In this document: positions 8,354 to 16,913 of the stretch, piece after piece
How positions within the stretch are numbered: the stretch's first letter is position 1
Layout of the letters: the number at the start of each line of letters is the position of its first letter
Origin: Streptomyces nojiriensis
Lineage (GTDB): Bacteria > Actinomycetota > Actinomycetes > Streptomycetales > Streptomycetaceae
DNA length: 64,000 nt
Direction: 5' to 3'
Assembly (NCBI RefSeq): GCF_017639205.1
Contig: NZ_CP071139.1
Coordinates: forward strand, 5,827,501 to 5,891,500
Position numbers and translations under genes: made by a program
The notes under the pieces: generated by a model
What the model was told of the DNA's origin: nothing
The model's database searches: none
What the model saw: the letters and a program-made list of their open reading frames with translations, nothing else

Positions 8354-9033
8354 GCGACGTCAGTCCGTCACCCGCCGAACAGCACCTGGGAGACCGGCTC
8401 GCCGCCCTGGTGGACGGGGAGCTGAAACACGACGCGCGCGATCGGGTCCTGGCCCACCTGGCGACCTGTGCCCGGTGCAAGGCCGAGGCCGATGCCCAGC
8501 GACGTCTGAAGACCATGTTCGTGGAGAGCGCGCCGCCGCCGCTGTCCGCGGGGCTGCTGGCGCGGCTGCAGGGGCTGCCGGGCGGCGGCCTCGACGATCC
8601 GTCGGGTCCCCTGGGTCCCGCCGGTCCCGGCCGTCCCGCCGACCCGGCGGGCACCGCGGGCCCCGACCCCTTCGACGCGTTCGCGTACGGGCTGCCGGTC
8701 GCCGCCCGGCCGCGGCCGCAGGAGGGCTTCCGCATCCACGAGGTGGGCCGTCCGCGCCGCAGGTTCGCCTTCGTCGCCGCCGGGGCCGTCTCGCTGGCCG
8801 CGCTCGCGCTCGGTGGCGCCCTGCCGTTGGAGGTGGACCCCAACCTGCGGGGTGATTCCCCGGCCCCGGCCTCCCGGCCCGGGCCTGCCCTGCCGGCGGC
8901 CGATCAGGGGGTCCGTGACCGCCTGCCCACCCCCGAGGCCGTCCCGACCCTCCTGTCGGCCGTGGCGACCCCGCTGCCGCCGCTCCAGCCCACCCCGCAG
9001 TACCCGGCACGCCCGGTCTCCCTGCTGCGCTGA
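8350..9033 (+). CDS. rseA: Zinc-binding anti-sigma factor of the sigE locus
   Basis: Protein of 227 residues starting with GTG overlapping the sigE stop. The N-terminal cytoplasmic domain carries the ZAS motif H-x3-C-x2-C (HLATCARC, about residues 37-44). A Pro/Gly-rich linker leads to a single membrane helix (FAFVAAGAVSLAALALGGAL, about 138-157), and the C-terminal 70 residues are Pro-rich and outside. This topology fits an anti-sigma factor that holds the ECF factor at the membrane until it is removed under stress. In the mycobacterial equivalent release involves phosphorylation and proteolysis; the trigger here is not visible. Confidence 0.85.
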   Translation: MSDVSPSPAEQHLGDRLAALVDGELKHDARDRVLAHLATCARCKAEADAQRRLKTMFVESAPPPLSAGLLARLQGLPGGGLDDPSGPLGPAGPGRPADPAGTAGPDPFDAFAYGLPVAARPRPQEGFRIHEVGRPRRRFAFVAAGAVSLAALALGGALPLEVDPNLRGDSPAPASRPGPALPAADQGVRDRLPTPEAVPTLLSAVATPLPPLQPTPQYPARPVSLLR

Positions 9034-9087
9034 CGCGGGACCTGATTGAATCTTCGGCACATGCGCATAGGTACGCGGGGAGCGCCC

Positions 9088-10491
9088 ATGGCCGACAGGC
9101 AGCAGACCGACCCGGCTCCACAGTGGTGGAGCCGGCCCGAGGGGACGGCCGGGGACGGCCGCGGCGAAGGGGTTCCCGCGCCACGGCCCGAAACCGGGGG
9201 CGAGGACCACGTACAGGACGCGGCCCCGGGCGTGTCGGACCTGACCCCGGACGCGCCGGCCGCGGATCCGGACGTGTCGACTTCGGCTCCGGGCGTGTCG
9301 GATCCGACCCCGAGCGCACCGGCCGCGGTCCCCGCGGTGCGGTACGACCCCTGGGGCGCCGAGCCGTTGCAGGTCGTGGACCGGGGCCGGACGCCGCGCG
9401 GGATCCGGCTGTGGCAGGTGGTGGCCATCAGCCTCGGAACGGCCCTGCTCGCCGGCAGCGTCGGCGGCTACCTCGGCGTGCTCGCCGAGCGGCGGAGCAG
9501 CACTCGCCTGGAACTCCCCCAGGCCGCCGCCGCCGACCGGGGCCGGGCCCCCGAGAGCGTGGCCGGGATCGCGGCCACCGCACTGCCCGGCGTGGTGACC
9601 CTGCACGTCCGCGGCACGAAGGGCAGCGGTACGGGTACCGGCTTCGTGCTCGACCAGCAGGGGCACATCCTGACCAACAGCCACGTGGTGGCCGACTCCC
9701 AGGAGATAACGGTCACCTTCAGCACCGGCGAGAGCGTCACCGCCCAGCTGGTCGGCCGTGACTCCGGCTACGACCTGGCCGTGGTCAAGGTCGGCGGGGT
9801 GCGCGGGCTCCAGCCGCTGAGCCTGGGGAACTCCGAGAACGTGAAGGTCGGGGACCCGGTGGTGGCCATCGGTGCGCCCTTCGACCTGTCGAACACCGTC
9901 ACCGCCGGCATCATCAGCGCCACCGGCCGGCCCGTCACCGCGGGCGGCGACAAGGGCGACGGCAGCGACATCAGCTACGTCGACGCGCTGCAGACCGACG
10001 CCCCCATCAACCCGGGGAACTCCGGCGGCCCGCTCCTCGACGCGAAGGCCCACGTGGTCGGCATCAACAGCGCGATCCGCGGGGCCGACAAGGAGGATGC
10101 CACCCGGCAGGGCGGCTCCATCGGGCTCGGCTTCGCCATCCCCGTCAACCAGGGCAAGCGCGTCGCCGAGGAGCTCATCCGCACCGGCCGCGCCACGCAC
10201 CCGGTCATCGGGGTCACCCTCGACATGGACTACTCGGGCGACGGGGCCCGGGTCGGGGACAAGGGAGAGGACGGCAAGCCGTCCGTCGTCGCCGACGGAC
10301 CGGGCGCGCGCGCCGGGATCCGGGCCGGGGACGTGATCACCAAGGTGGACGGCCAGCGGGTCCGCGGCGGCGACGAGCTGATCATCAAGATCCGGGCCCA
10401 CCGCCCCGGCGACCCGCTGGACCTCACCGTGCTCCGCGGCGGCCGCGAAAGCACACTAAAGGTGGTCCTCGGATCGGCGAACGGCTCATGA
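9088..10491 (+). CDS. htrA: HtrA/DegP-type trypsin-like serine protease with PDZ domain
   Basis: Protein of 467 residues. I choose the ATG five bases after GGGGAG; an ATG 27 bases upstream lacks a site. A proline-rich cytoplasmic region of about 110 residues precedes one membrane helix (VVAISLGTALLAGSVGGYLG). Then comes the protease domain with catalytic His in TNSHVVAD, Asp in GYDLAVVKV and Ser in NPGNSGGPLL, and a C-terminal PDZ domain (GPGARAGIRAGDVITKVDG). It degrades or refolds damaged envelope proteins. The place after sigE and rseA suggests it belongs to that stress regulon. Confidence 0.9.
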   Translation: MADRQQTDPAPQWWSRPEGTAGDGRGEGVPAPRPETGGEDHVQDAAPGVSDLTPDAPAADPDVSTSAPGVSDPTPSAPAAVPAVRYDPWGAEPLQVVDRGRTPRGIRLWQVVAISLGTALLAGSVGGYLGVLAERRSSTRLELPQAAAADRGRAPESVAGIAATALPGVVTLHVRGTKGSGTGTGFVLDQQGHILTNSHVVADSQEITVTFSTGESVTAQLVGRDSGYDLAVVKVGGVRGLQPLSLGNSENVKVGDPVVAIGAPFDLSNTVTAGIISATGRPVTAGGDKGDGSDISYVDALQTDAPINPGNSGGPLLDAKAHVVGINSAIRGADKEDATRQGGSIGLGFAIPVNQGKRVAEELIRTGRATHPVIGVTLDMDYSGDGARVGDKGEDGKPSVVADGPGARAGIRAGDVITKVDGQRVRGGDELIIKIRAHRPGDPLDLTVLRGGRESTLKVVLGSANGS

Positions 10492-10609
10492 GCGCGGGAT
10501 GACGACAGGGTGAAACCGCCGCGGAGGCGGTACGCAGGTATGGGCGCGTGGACAACGCCGGGTACCGTGTGTCGGGGCCCGAAGTGATAGAGAGCCGAGG
10601 AGCGGCAAG

Positions 10610-11068
10610 GTGTTCAACGACATAGGCGCACTCGAACTTGTCACGATCGTGGTGCTCGGCATCCTCGTCTTCGGACCGGACAAGCTGCCCAAGGTCATTC
10701 AGGACGTCACGGGCTTCATCCGGAAGATCCGGGCGTTCTCGGACAGTGCGAAGCAGGACATCCGCTCCGAACTCGGCCCGGAATTCAAGGATTTCGAGTT
10801 CGAGGACCTGAACCCGAAGACCTTCATCCGCAAGCAGCTGACGGAGAACGAGGACCTCAAGGAGATCCGCACCAGCTTCGATCTCCGCAAGGAGCTCAGC
10901 GACGTCTCCGACGCCGTGAAGAGCTCGGAGGCCGGCGCCGCCCCGGCCCCTTCGGCCACGGCCGCAGCCGGCTCCGCCACGCCCGCCGTGACCGGCCCGG
11001 ACCTGCTGAAGAAGCCCGCCGCCCCGGCCCCGGAGGAGCGCTCGCGCTTCGACGCCGACGCCACCTGA
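10610..11068 (+). CDS. tatB: Sec-independent protein translocase subunit TatB
   Basis: Protein of 152 residues from GTG after GAGGAGCGG. It starts with the TatA/B signature: a short N-terminus, a membrane helix (LELVTIVVLGILVFGPDKLP, with the FGP hinge) and an amphipathic helix (VIQDVTGFIRKIRAF), followed by a charged tail and an Ala/Pro-rich end. Position directly after htrA is the same as in M. tuberculosis (Rv1224). TatA and TatC are not in the window. TatB forms the receptor for twin-arginine signal peptides. Confidence 0.9.
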   Translation: MFNDIGALELVTIVVLGILVFGPDKLPKVIQDVTGFIRKIRAFSDSAKQDIRSELGPEFKDFEFEDLNPKTFIRKQLTENEDLKEIRTSFDLRKELSDVSDAVKSSEAGAAPAPSATAAAGSATPAVTGPDLLKKPAAPAPEERSRFDADAT

Positions 11069-11207
11069 CGCGCGGCCTTCCCGGCGATCCGCGGTCGGAT
11101 GGCTATCCTCCATCTGTCCGGATCGCAGGACGCCCGAGGGAGGGGGTCCCCCCAGCACAGCGAGGGGGAGGGCCGTTCCGGACCCCACGGAACGAGAGGC
11201 CGCCCAG

Positions 11208-11939
11208 ATGGAGACGACGAGCAGCAGCCGGGTAGGGGCACAGACCGCGGAGGCCCCCGCCCCCGCAGGCGCACCCGCCCAGGAGCCGGATACCGGCCCA
11301 CACAGTGATACGGAGCCACAGGAGGCCCCCGCGCCCGTACCGGCGGCCCGCCGGACGGCCGAGGGCTTCCTGGCGGCCGACTTCCCCTGGTACGGGCTGG
11401 ACGGGGCCTTCACCGGTCCCCGCTGGCTCATGCAGGTCGCCGTGGCCGCCGACGGCACGGTGGAGCACGGTTCCACCGGCCACGGAGACGAGCCCTCCGC
11501 CCGGGGCGAGCTCGCCACCGGTGAGAAGGAGCGCTTCGCGGTGGTCATCACCGTCGCGAGCAACCCGCTGCGCCGCAGCGGAGACGGCACCGGCGTCCTG
11601 GAGGCCACCTCGGTCGCCTCGGCGGCCTGGCTGGCCGGCTCCGGGCTGCTGGCGTACAGCTGGCCCGGACAGATGGACCACGCGCTGCGCAACGACTGGC
11701 TGGACCAGCAGACCGAGGCCGCGTGGGAGCTGGCGGACGACCTGGCCGGTGAGGACTGGTCCACGCTGTCGCTGCCGGTGGACGGGGAGCCGACACCGTT
11801 CCACTACCGCGAGTCGGAGTTCGGCTGGGTGCTGGCCGGCTCCACGGGCAGCGGAGTCCACCTGGGCGCGTACGGCCGGGGCATGAGCGCGTACGGGCTC
11901 GGCTTCTCGGCGATCGGGGACCTGGCCTCGTACGAGTAG
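11208..11939 (+). CDS. Conserved Streptomyces protein of unknown function
   Basis: Protein of 243 residues that I do not recognise as a named family. The first 50 residues are Ala/Pro-rich and disordered. The rest is soluble with many aromatic residues (PWYGLDGAFTGPRWLMQVAVAADG, LLAYSWPGQMDH) and ends in a Gly-rich stretch, GAYGRGMSAYGLGFSAIG. There is no signal peptide or membrane helix. The ATG follows GAGAGGCC; a strong hairpin follows the gene, so it is probably transcribed alone. Confidence 0.6.
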   Translation: METTSSSRVGAQTAEAPAPAGAPAQEPDTGPHSDTEPQEAPAPVPAARRTAEGFLAADFPWYGLDGAFTGPRWLMQVAVAADGTVEHGSTGHGDEPSARGELATGEKERFAVVITVASNPLRRSGDGTGVLEATSVASAAWLAGSGLLAYSWPGQMDHALRNDWLDQQTEAAWELADDLAGEDWSTLSLPVDGEPTPFHYRESEFGWVLAGSTGSGVHLGAYGRGMSAYGLGFSAIGDLASYE

Positions 11940-11960
11940 CCGTACGGGTACGGGCAAGCG

Positions 11961-11990
11961 GAAGGGCACCGCCTTGCGGCGGTGCCCTTC
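11961..11990 (+). terminator. Intrinsic terminator
   Basis: A 13-bp perfect inverted repeat, GAAGGGCACCGCC / GGCGGTGCCCTTC, with loop TTGC, followed by TC. It lies 21 bases after the stop of the preceding gene. Confidence 0.8.
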
Positions 11991-12103
11991 TCACGCTGTG
12001 CGGCCCCTGCGGGCCACCGCTCCGGTGTGCCCGCCCGCTCCATCCCCCAAGGGCTTCGTCCAGGGGGGACCCTCAGGCCGAACGACCGTCCACACCGGGG
12101 CGG

Positions 12104-13264
12104 TCAGAACTTGTTCCGGGGAGTGATGCCCAGGGACATGCCCGACAGGCCGCGCGCCCGGCCGCCCAGCTTGCCCGCGATCGCGCGCAGGGCCGCGCCG
12201 GCCGGGGAGTCCGGGTCGGACAGGACGACGGGCTTGCCCTCGTCGCCGCCCTCGCGCAGCCGGACGTCGATCGGGATCGAGCCCAGTACCGGCACCGTCG
12301 CGCCGACCGTCTTGGTCAGGCCGTCCGCGACCTTCTGGCCACCGCCCGAGCCGAAGACGTCCACCATCTCGTCGCAGTGCGGGCACGGCAGGCCCGACAT
12401 GTTCTCGACCACGCCGACGATCTTCTGGTGGGTCTGCACGGCGATGGAGCCGGCCCGCTCCGCGACCTCGGCCGCGGCCTGCTGCGGGGTGGTGACGACG
12501 AGGATCTCCGCGTTGGGCACCAGCTGGGCCACGGAGATCGCGATGTCACCCGTACCCGGCGGCAGGTCCAGCAGCAGCACGTCCAGGTCGCCCCAGAACA
12601 CGTCGGCCAGGAACTGCTGGAGCGCGCGGTGCAGCATGGGCCCGCGCCACACCACCGGGGCGTTGCCCGGGGTGAACATGCCGATGGAGATGACCTTCAC
12701 GCCGTGCGCCGACGGCGGCATGATCATGTTCTCGACCTGGGTCGGACGGCCGTCCACACCCAGCATGCGCGGCACGCTGTGGCCGTAGATGTCCGCGTCG
12801 ACCACGCCGACCTTCAGGCCGTCCGCCGCCATCGCCGCGGCCAGGTTCACCGTGACGGAGGACTTGCCGACACCGCCCTTGCCGGACGCGACCGCGTACA
12901 CACGGGTCAGCGAGCCCGGCTTGGCGAAGGGCACCTCGCGCTCGGCGGTGCCGCCGCGCAGCGTGGCCGCCAGGTCCTTGCGCTGCTCGTCGCTCATCAC
13001 GTCGAGGGTGACGGCGACGGAGGTGACGCCCGCGACCTTCTCGACGGCCTCGGTGACGTTCTTCGTGATGGTCTCGCGCATGGGACAGCCCGACACCGTG
13101 AGGTAGACCGTGACGGCGACCTCTCCGCCGTCTCCGATCTCCACCGATTTGACCATGCCGAGCTCGGTGATCGGCCGGTGGATCTCGGGGTCGTTCACCG
13201 TCGCCAGTGCGTCCAGGATCGCGTCCTGCTCAGGCGCGGCGGCGGAGCTTGTGTCGGTAGCCAT
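12104..13264 (-). CDS. mrp: Mrp/NBP35-family iron-sulfur cluster carrier ATPase
   Basis: Protein of 386 residues. The N-terminal MIP18-like domain (about 12-95, with SGCPMRE) is fused to a ParA-type ATPase domain. The Walker A variant GKGGVGKSS lies at about 128-136, with the deviant-Walker Asp in VVDADIYGHS. A CPHC pair in the C-terminal part is the likely bridging ligand for a 4Fe-4S cluster. Members of this family hold and transfer Fe-S clusters to target enzymes. The mycobacterial equivalent is Rv1229c, also near corA and the MgtE-N gene. Confidence 0.9.
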   Translation of the reverse strand: MATDTSSAAAPEQDAILDALATVNDPEIHRPITELGMVKSVEIGDGGEVAVTVYLTVSGCPMRETITKNVTEAVEKVAGVTSVAVTLDVMSDEQRKDLAATLRGGTAEREVPFAKPGSLTRVYAVASGKGGVGKSSVTVNLAAAMAADGLKVGVVDADIYGHSVPRMLGVDGRPTQVENMIMPPSAHGVKVISIGMFTPGNAPVVWRGPMLHRALQQFLADVFWGDLDVLLLDLPPGTGDIAISVAQLVPNAEILVVTTPQQAAAEVAERAGSIAVQTHQKIVGVVENMSGLPCPHCDEMVDVFGSGGGQKVADGLTKTVGATVPVLGSIPIDVRLREGGDEGKPVVLSDPDSPAGAALRAIAGKLGGRARGLSGMSLGITPRNKF

Positions 13265-13306
13265 GCCCCGATGGTACGGCTCGGTAGCAGGCCGCAGGAA
13301 AGCCCG

Positions 13307-13999
13307 TCAGCGGTCGCCTTCGTCACGTTCGGCGGGGAATAGACGCCGCTCGTCCATCTCCTTGATCAGGTCCTGGAACTCGGACCTGATCCAGTCGCGG
13401 GTGGCGACCTCGCCCAGGCCCATGCGCAGGGCGGCGATTTCCCGGGTCAGGTACTCGGTGTCGGCGATGGAGCGCTCGTTCTGCTTGCGGTCCTGCTCGT
13501 GGGTGACCCGGTCGCGGTCGTCCTGCCGGTTCTGCGCGAGCAGGATCAGCGGAGCCGCGTAGGAGGCCTGGAGCGACAGCATCAGCGTCAGGAAGATGAA
13601 CGGGTAGGGGTCGAACCGAAGGTCGTCCGGCGCGAAGATGTTCCACAGCACCCAGACGATGATGACCAGGGTCATCCAGACGATGAACCGGCCGGTGCCC
13701 AGGAAGCGCGCCACCCGCTCCGACAGCCGCCCGAAGGCCTCCGGGTCGTACTCGGGCAGCAGCGACCGCCGCGGGGCGCGCGGCAGGTCCAGGCGCACGC
13801 GTGAGCGCGTCAGCGCGCTCGATCCGGCGCCCGAGGACCTCCCGGCGCGCTCGCCGGAACGTTCCGCCGCTTCCGCCGCCAGCCCGTGCTCGCGCGCCTG
13901 CGTCCGGGCCTGCTCGCGCCGCTCCCGGATCTGCTCGCGGCGCCGCTCGCGCGCCTGCTCGCCCCGCCCGCGGTCGAAGCGTCCTCGTTCAGCGGCCAC
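13307..13999 (-). CDS. DUF1003 membrane protein
   Basis: Protein of 230 residues from GTG. An Arg/Glu-rich N-terminal segment (about 1-80) is probably an extended charged helix. Then follow two membrane helices (FIVWMTLVIIVWVLWNIF and FIFLTLMLSLQASYAAPLILL), the pair that defines DUF1003, and a C-terminal coiled coil (RVTHEQDRKQNERSIADTEY). The function of the family is unknown. It overlaps the upstream MgtE-N/CBS gene by 11 bases, so the two form an operon, as in mycobacteria (Rv1232c-Rv1231c). Confidence 0.85.
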   Translation of the reverse strand: MAAERGRFDRGRGEQARERRREQIRERREQARTQAREHGLAAEAAERSGERAGRSSGAGSSALTRSRVRLDLPRAPRRSLLPEYDPEAFGRLSERVARFLGTGRFIVWMTLVIIVWVLWNIFAPDDLRFDPYPFIFLTLMLSLQASYAAPLILLAQNRQDDRDRVTHEQDRKQNERSIADTEYLTREIAALRMGLGEVATRDWIRSEFQDLIKEMDERRLFPAERDEGDR

Positions 14000-15260
14000 C
14001 GACGGCCTCCTCGGAATGGAAGTCCGTCTCCCGCCAGTCGTCCGGCAGCAGGTGGTCCAGCACGTCGTCCACGGTCACCGCGCCCAGCAGCGAGCCGCTC
14101 TCGTCGACCACCGGCACCGCCACCATGTTGTAGGCGGCGAGGTGCGTGGTGACGGCGGGCAGCGAGGCGTTCGGCCGCAGCGGCGGCAGGTCCGTGTCCA
14201 CGATCGAGCTGACCAGCGTGAACGGGGGGTCCCGCAGCAGCCGCTGGAAGTGCACCGTGCCCAGGTACTTGCCCGTCGGCGTCTCGTCCGGCGGCCGGCA
14301 CACGTACACCTGCGCCGCCAGCGCCGGCGACAGGTCCGCCTGCCGTACGCGGGCCAGGGCGTCCGCGACGGTCGCGTCCGGCCGCAGCACGATCGGCTCG
14401 GTGGTCATCAGACCGCCCGCGGTGTTCTCCTCGTAGGACAGCAGGCGGCGCACGTCGGCCGCGTCGTCCGGCTGCATCAGGGTCAGCAGCCGCTCCTTGT
14501 CGTCCTCCGGCAGCTCGGAGAGCAGGTCGGCCGCGTCGTCCGGGTCCATCGCCTCCAGGACGTCGGCGGCGCGCTCCTCCTTCAGCTTGCCGAGGATCTC
14601 CACCTGCTCGTCCTCGGGCAGCTCCTCCAGCACGTCCGCGAGCCGGTCGTCGTCGAGGGCGTTGGCCACCTCGGCGCGCCGCTTCGGCGTCAGGTGGTGC
14701 AGCACGTTCGCCACGTCGGCCGGGCGCATCTGCTCGAAGGTGGCGACCAGGTTCTCGGCGCCCTGCCCGTGCTCCTCCAGCGAGAAGCCGGTCACCGCCG
14801 ACCACTCCACCGTCAGGGCCTCGCCGCGCCGGCGCAGCGCCCCCGACTTGCCCTTCCGTACGAAGATCCGGTCGATCTCCCAGTCCCGGCGGGCCGGCAG
14901 CTGCTGGATGGCCACGTCCAGGACGGTGACCTCCTCGCCGCTCGCGACCAGCGTCACCCGCCGGTCCAGCAGCTCGCCCAGGACCAGGCGTTCGGTCGGG
15001 CGCTGCTCGAACCGCCGCATGTTGACCACACCGGTCGTGATGACCTGCCCGGACTCCACTCCGGTGACGCGGGTCATCGGCAGGAAGATCCGCCGCCGGC
15101 TGACGACCTCGACCACCAGGCCCAGCAGCCGCGGCGGGCGCCCGCCGACCCGGAGCATCGCGACGAGGTCGCGCACGCGGCCCACCTGGTCGCCGTTGGG
15201 ATCGAAGACGGGCACACCCGACAGATGCGAGACGAAGATCCGCGGGGCGCCTGCAGCCAT
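13989..15260 (-). CDS. PRC-barrel, MgtE-N and CBS domain regulatory protein
   Basis: Protein of 423 residues. The ATG lies seven bases after AGGAGG, so I start there rather than nine codons upstream. A PRC-barrel-like N-terminus (FVSHLSGVPVFDPNGDQVGRV) is followed by an MgtE N-terminal superhelical domain at about 200-280 (repeats such as LEELPEDEQVEILGKL and LLSELPEDDKERLLTLM) and two CBS motifs at about 300-420. The magnesium channel domain of MgtE is absent, so it is a soluble relative. With corA nearby it may sense Mg2+ or nucleotides and affect transport; that is inference. Confidence 0.82.
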   Translation of the reverse strand: MAAGAPRIFVSHLSGVPVFDPNGDQVGRVRDLVAMLRVGGRPPRLLGLVVEVVSRRRIFLPMTRVTGVESGQVITTGVVNMRRFEQRPTERLVLGELLDRRVTLVASGEEVTVLDVAIQQLPARRDWEIDRIFVRKGKSGALRRRGEALTVEWSAVTGFSLEEHGQGAENLVATFEQMRPADVANVLHHLTPKRRAEVANALDDDRLADVLEELPEDEQVEILGKLKEERAADVLEAMDPDDAADLLSELPEDDKERLLTLMQPDDAADVRRLLSYEENTAGGLMTTEPIVLRPDATVADALARVRQADLSPALAAQVYVCRPPDETPTGKYLGTVHFQRLLRDPPFTLVSSIVDTDLPPLRPNASLPAVTTHLAAYNMVAVPVVDESGSLLGAVTVDDVLDHLLPDDWRETDFHSEEAVGGR

Positions 15261-15447
15261 CCGAGCGCCTCCTAGTGCGTCGATCAAGAGTCGTGCCGCC
15301 CCTCAGGCTAGCCCGTGCCGCCCGAAGGCGTCCTGGTGGGGCGGTCCGCCCGGGGGCGGGCGAACACCGGGGCGCGGTCGCGGGGCTCGGGGTACGGGCG
15401 GGTACGCTGCCTGCTGCTCGCAGACGACCGACGAGAGGCACCCGCCC

Positions 15448-16239
15448 GTGACCGCCTACTTCCCTGCCGCGCGGCTGCGCCGGGCCGCCTTGATCGGTGT
15501 GATGTGCGCGGGCCTCGCCGTCACCGGTACGGGCTGCGGGGAGGACCCCGACGAGGGCACGAACGGCGTCGGCAAGCTGTCCGCCGACAAGATCGAGGCG
15601 AAGGCGAAGGCGGCCGCGACGGAGGCCGACTCGGTGCACCTGTCCGGCACGCTGGTGAGCGGCGGCAAGTCCTTCACGCTCGACATGCAGCTGAAGGCGG
15701 ACGGCGGCTCCGGCGAGGTGAAGTCCAACGAGGACACCTTCCAGCTGCTGCGCGTGGGGGAGCAGCTGTACCTGAAGGCGAGCGCGGCGTTCTGGGGCCA
15801 GTCCGATTCGGCGGGCAAGCTCGGCGACAAGTTCGTGAAGGTGCCCGAGGGCGACCCCTCGTACAAGCAGTTCCGCGGTTTCACCGACATGGACGTGCTG
15901 CTGGACGGACTGCTCGGACTGGAGGGCAAGCTCGCCAAGGGCTCGTACACCAAGGTCGGGCACACCCGCGCGGTCCAGGTCACGGCGGACGCGGGCAAGG
16001 GCGGCAAGCTGTCGGTCTCGCTGGAGGGCACCCCGTACCCGCTGATGATGGAGCGGGCGGGCGGCGCCGGCCGGGTGGAACTCGCCGAGTGGGGCAAGAC
16101 GTTCCCGCTGGAGGCACCCGCGCAGGACCAGACGGTCGACTACGGGTCCCAGCTGCCGACGACCAAGGACCAGGGCGGCGCCCCCGCCCCGGCCCCCTCC
16201 AAGGGGTCCGGCCAGGGCGCGAACCCGACGAAGCCGTAA
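15448..16239 (+). CDS. LprG/LppX-like lipoprotein
   Basis: Protein of 263 residues from GTG, about ten bases after GAGAGG; a long open frame upstream is antisense to another gene. The N-terminus is an export signal (RLRRAALIGVMCAGLAVTGTGC) with the lipidated Cys at about residue 30. The mature part has the LppX/LprAFG pattern (ADSVHLSGTLVSGGKSFTLDM) and a LolA-like half-barrel fold is expected. Relatives carry lipids across the cell envelope. The C-terminal 30 residues are Pro/Gly-rich. A TACGCT -10-like sequence lies about 40 bases upstream. Confidence 0.75.
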   Translation: MTAYFPAARLRRAALIGVMCAGLAVTGTGCGEDPDEGTNGVGKLSADKIEAKAKAAATEADSVHLSGTLVSGGKSFTLDMQLKADGGSGEVKSNEDTFQLLRVGEQLYLKASAAFWGQSDSAGKLGDKFVKVPEGDPSYKQFRGFTDMDVLLDGLLGLEGKLAKGSYTKVGHTRAVQVTADAGKGGKLSVSLEGTPYPLMMERAGGAGRVELAEWGKTFPLEAPAQDQTVDYGSQLPTTKDQGGAPAPAPSKGSGQGANPTKP

Positions 16240-16241
16240 CG

Positions 16242-16292
16242 ATCCGCCGGGTCGGGCGGATGCGGCCCTGCCGGGGCCGGGCGACCCGGCAG
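16242..16292. terminator. Two adjacent short hairpins between convergent genes
   Basis: ATCCGCC / GGCGGAT (7 bp), then CTGCCGGG / CCCGGCAG (8 bp), in the 84-base space between the lipoprotein gene and the opposing gene. They are modest stems with no T-run. Confidence 0.4.
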
Positions 16293-16323
16293 GCACCCCT
16301 CCCCGGCACCCCCGTACGGCAGC

Positions 16324-16839
16324 TCAGCCCCGGGCGGCCTTCTTGCGCTTCAGCAGCAGCTTCGGCAGGCCCGCCGGGACGGCCTGGCGGGTCGTCGCCG
16401 GGGACGGCAGCGGGACGGCGGCCAGCGAGCCGTCCGGGAGCTGCGCCCGGACCGCTTCCGGCTCCAGCCGCAGCAGCCGGCACTCCCGCGCCCACCGCTC
16501 GGTCATGTCCTCCGAGTCGGACGCGTTCAGCCGCTTGCCCTTGAGCTCGGCCACGGCCGCGTGCCACTCCTCGCCGCGGGGCGCCAGCTCCCGTACCGTC
16601 GCCGTCCATGCCACCAGCCGGCCGCCCTTGTCCTTGCTCCGCACGGTCACCTCGGCACGCGCACCGTCCGCCAGCCCCGGGAACGGCTGCTCGCCGGGCC
16701 CGTCGCCCAGTACGTGGGCCGCGCCGTCCACCCAGGCGTGCCACAGGGCGCGGTCGGCCCCGCCGCCGCGCACCCAGATCAGGCCGGACTTCTTGGTGGC
16801 CTCCTCGACGAGGGCCAGGTCGAGCGTGCTGAGAGTCAT
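16324..16839 (-). CDS. Conserved hypothetical protein
   Basis: Soluble protein of 171 residues starting MTLSTLDLALVEEATKKSG. It has Trp-rich segments (RALWHAWVDGAAHVLGDG, RLVAWTATVREL) and a basic C-terminus, LLLKRKKAARG. I recognise it as a Streptomyces-type conserved protein but know no domain for it. The frame is open far upstream, antisense to other readings, but only the ATG version gives homologue-like sequence. It lies between corA and the LprG-like gene. No ribosome site of good quality is visible. Confidence 0.6.
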   Translation of the reverse strand: MTLSTLDLALVEEATKKSGLIWVRGGGADRALWHAWVDGAAHVLGDGPGEQPFPGLADGARAEVTVRSKDKGGRLVAWTATVRELAPRGEEWHAAVAELKGKRLNASDSEDMTERWARECRLLRLEPEAVRAQLPDGSLAAVPLPSPATTRQAVPAGLPKLLLKRKKAARG

Positions 16840-16913
16840 GCCGACAGGGTAGGGGGTCGCTCCCCGCGCGCGGGCGGGCGTCCCGGCCCGCAGGACCCGG
16901 GGGCGGGCCCGGC

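Noticed and set aside
8368..10401. A 677-codon open frame on the - strand
   Set aside because: It is antisense to rseA and htrA, which have clear zinc and serine-protease motifs.
13810..16296. An 828-codon open frame on the - strand
   Set aside because: It crosses the MgtE-N/CBS gene in another frame and the lipoprotein gene on the opposite strand; Arg/Ala/Gly-rich shadow.
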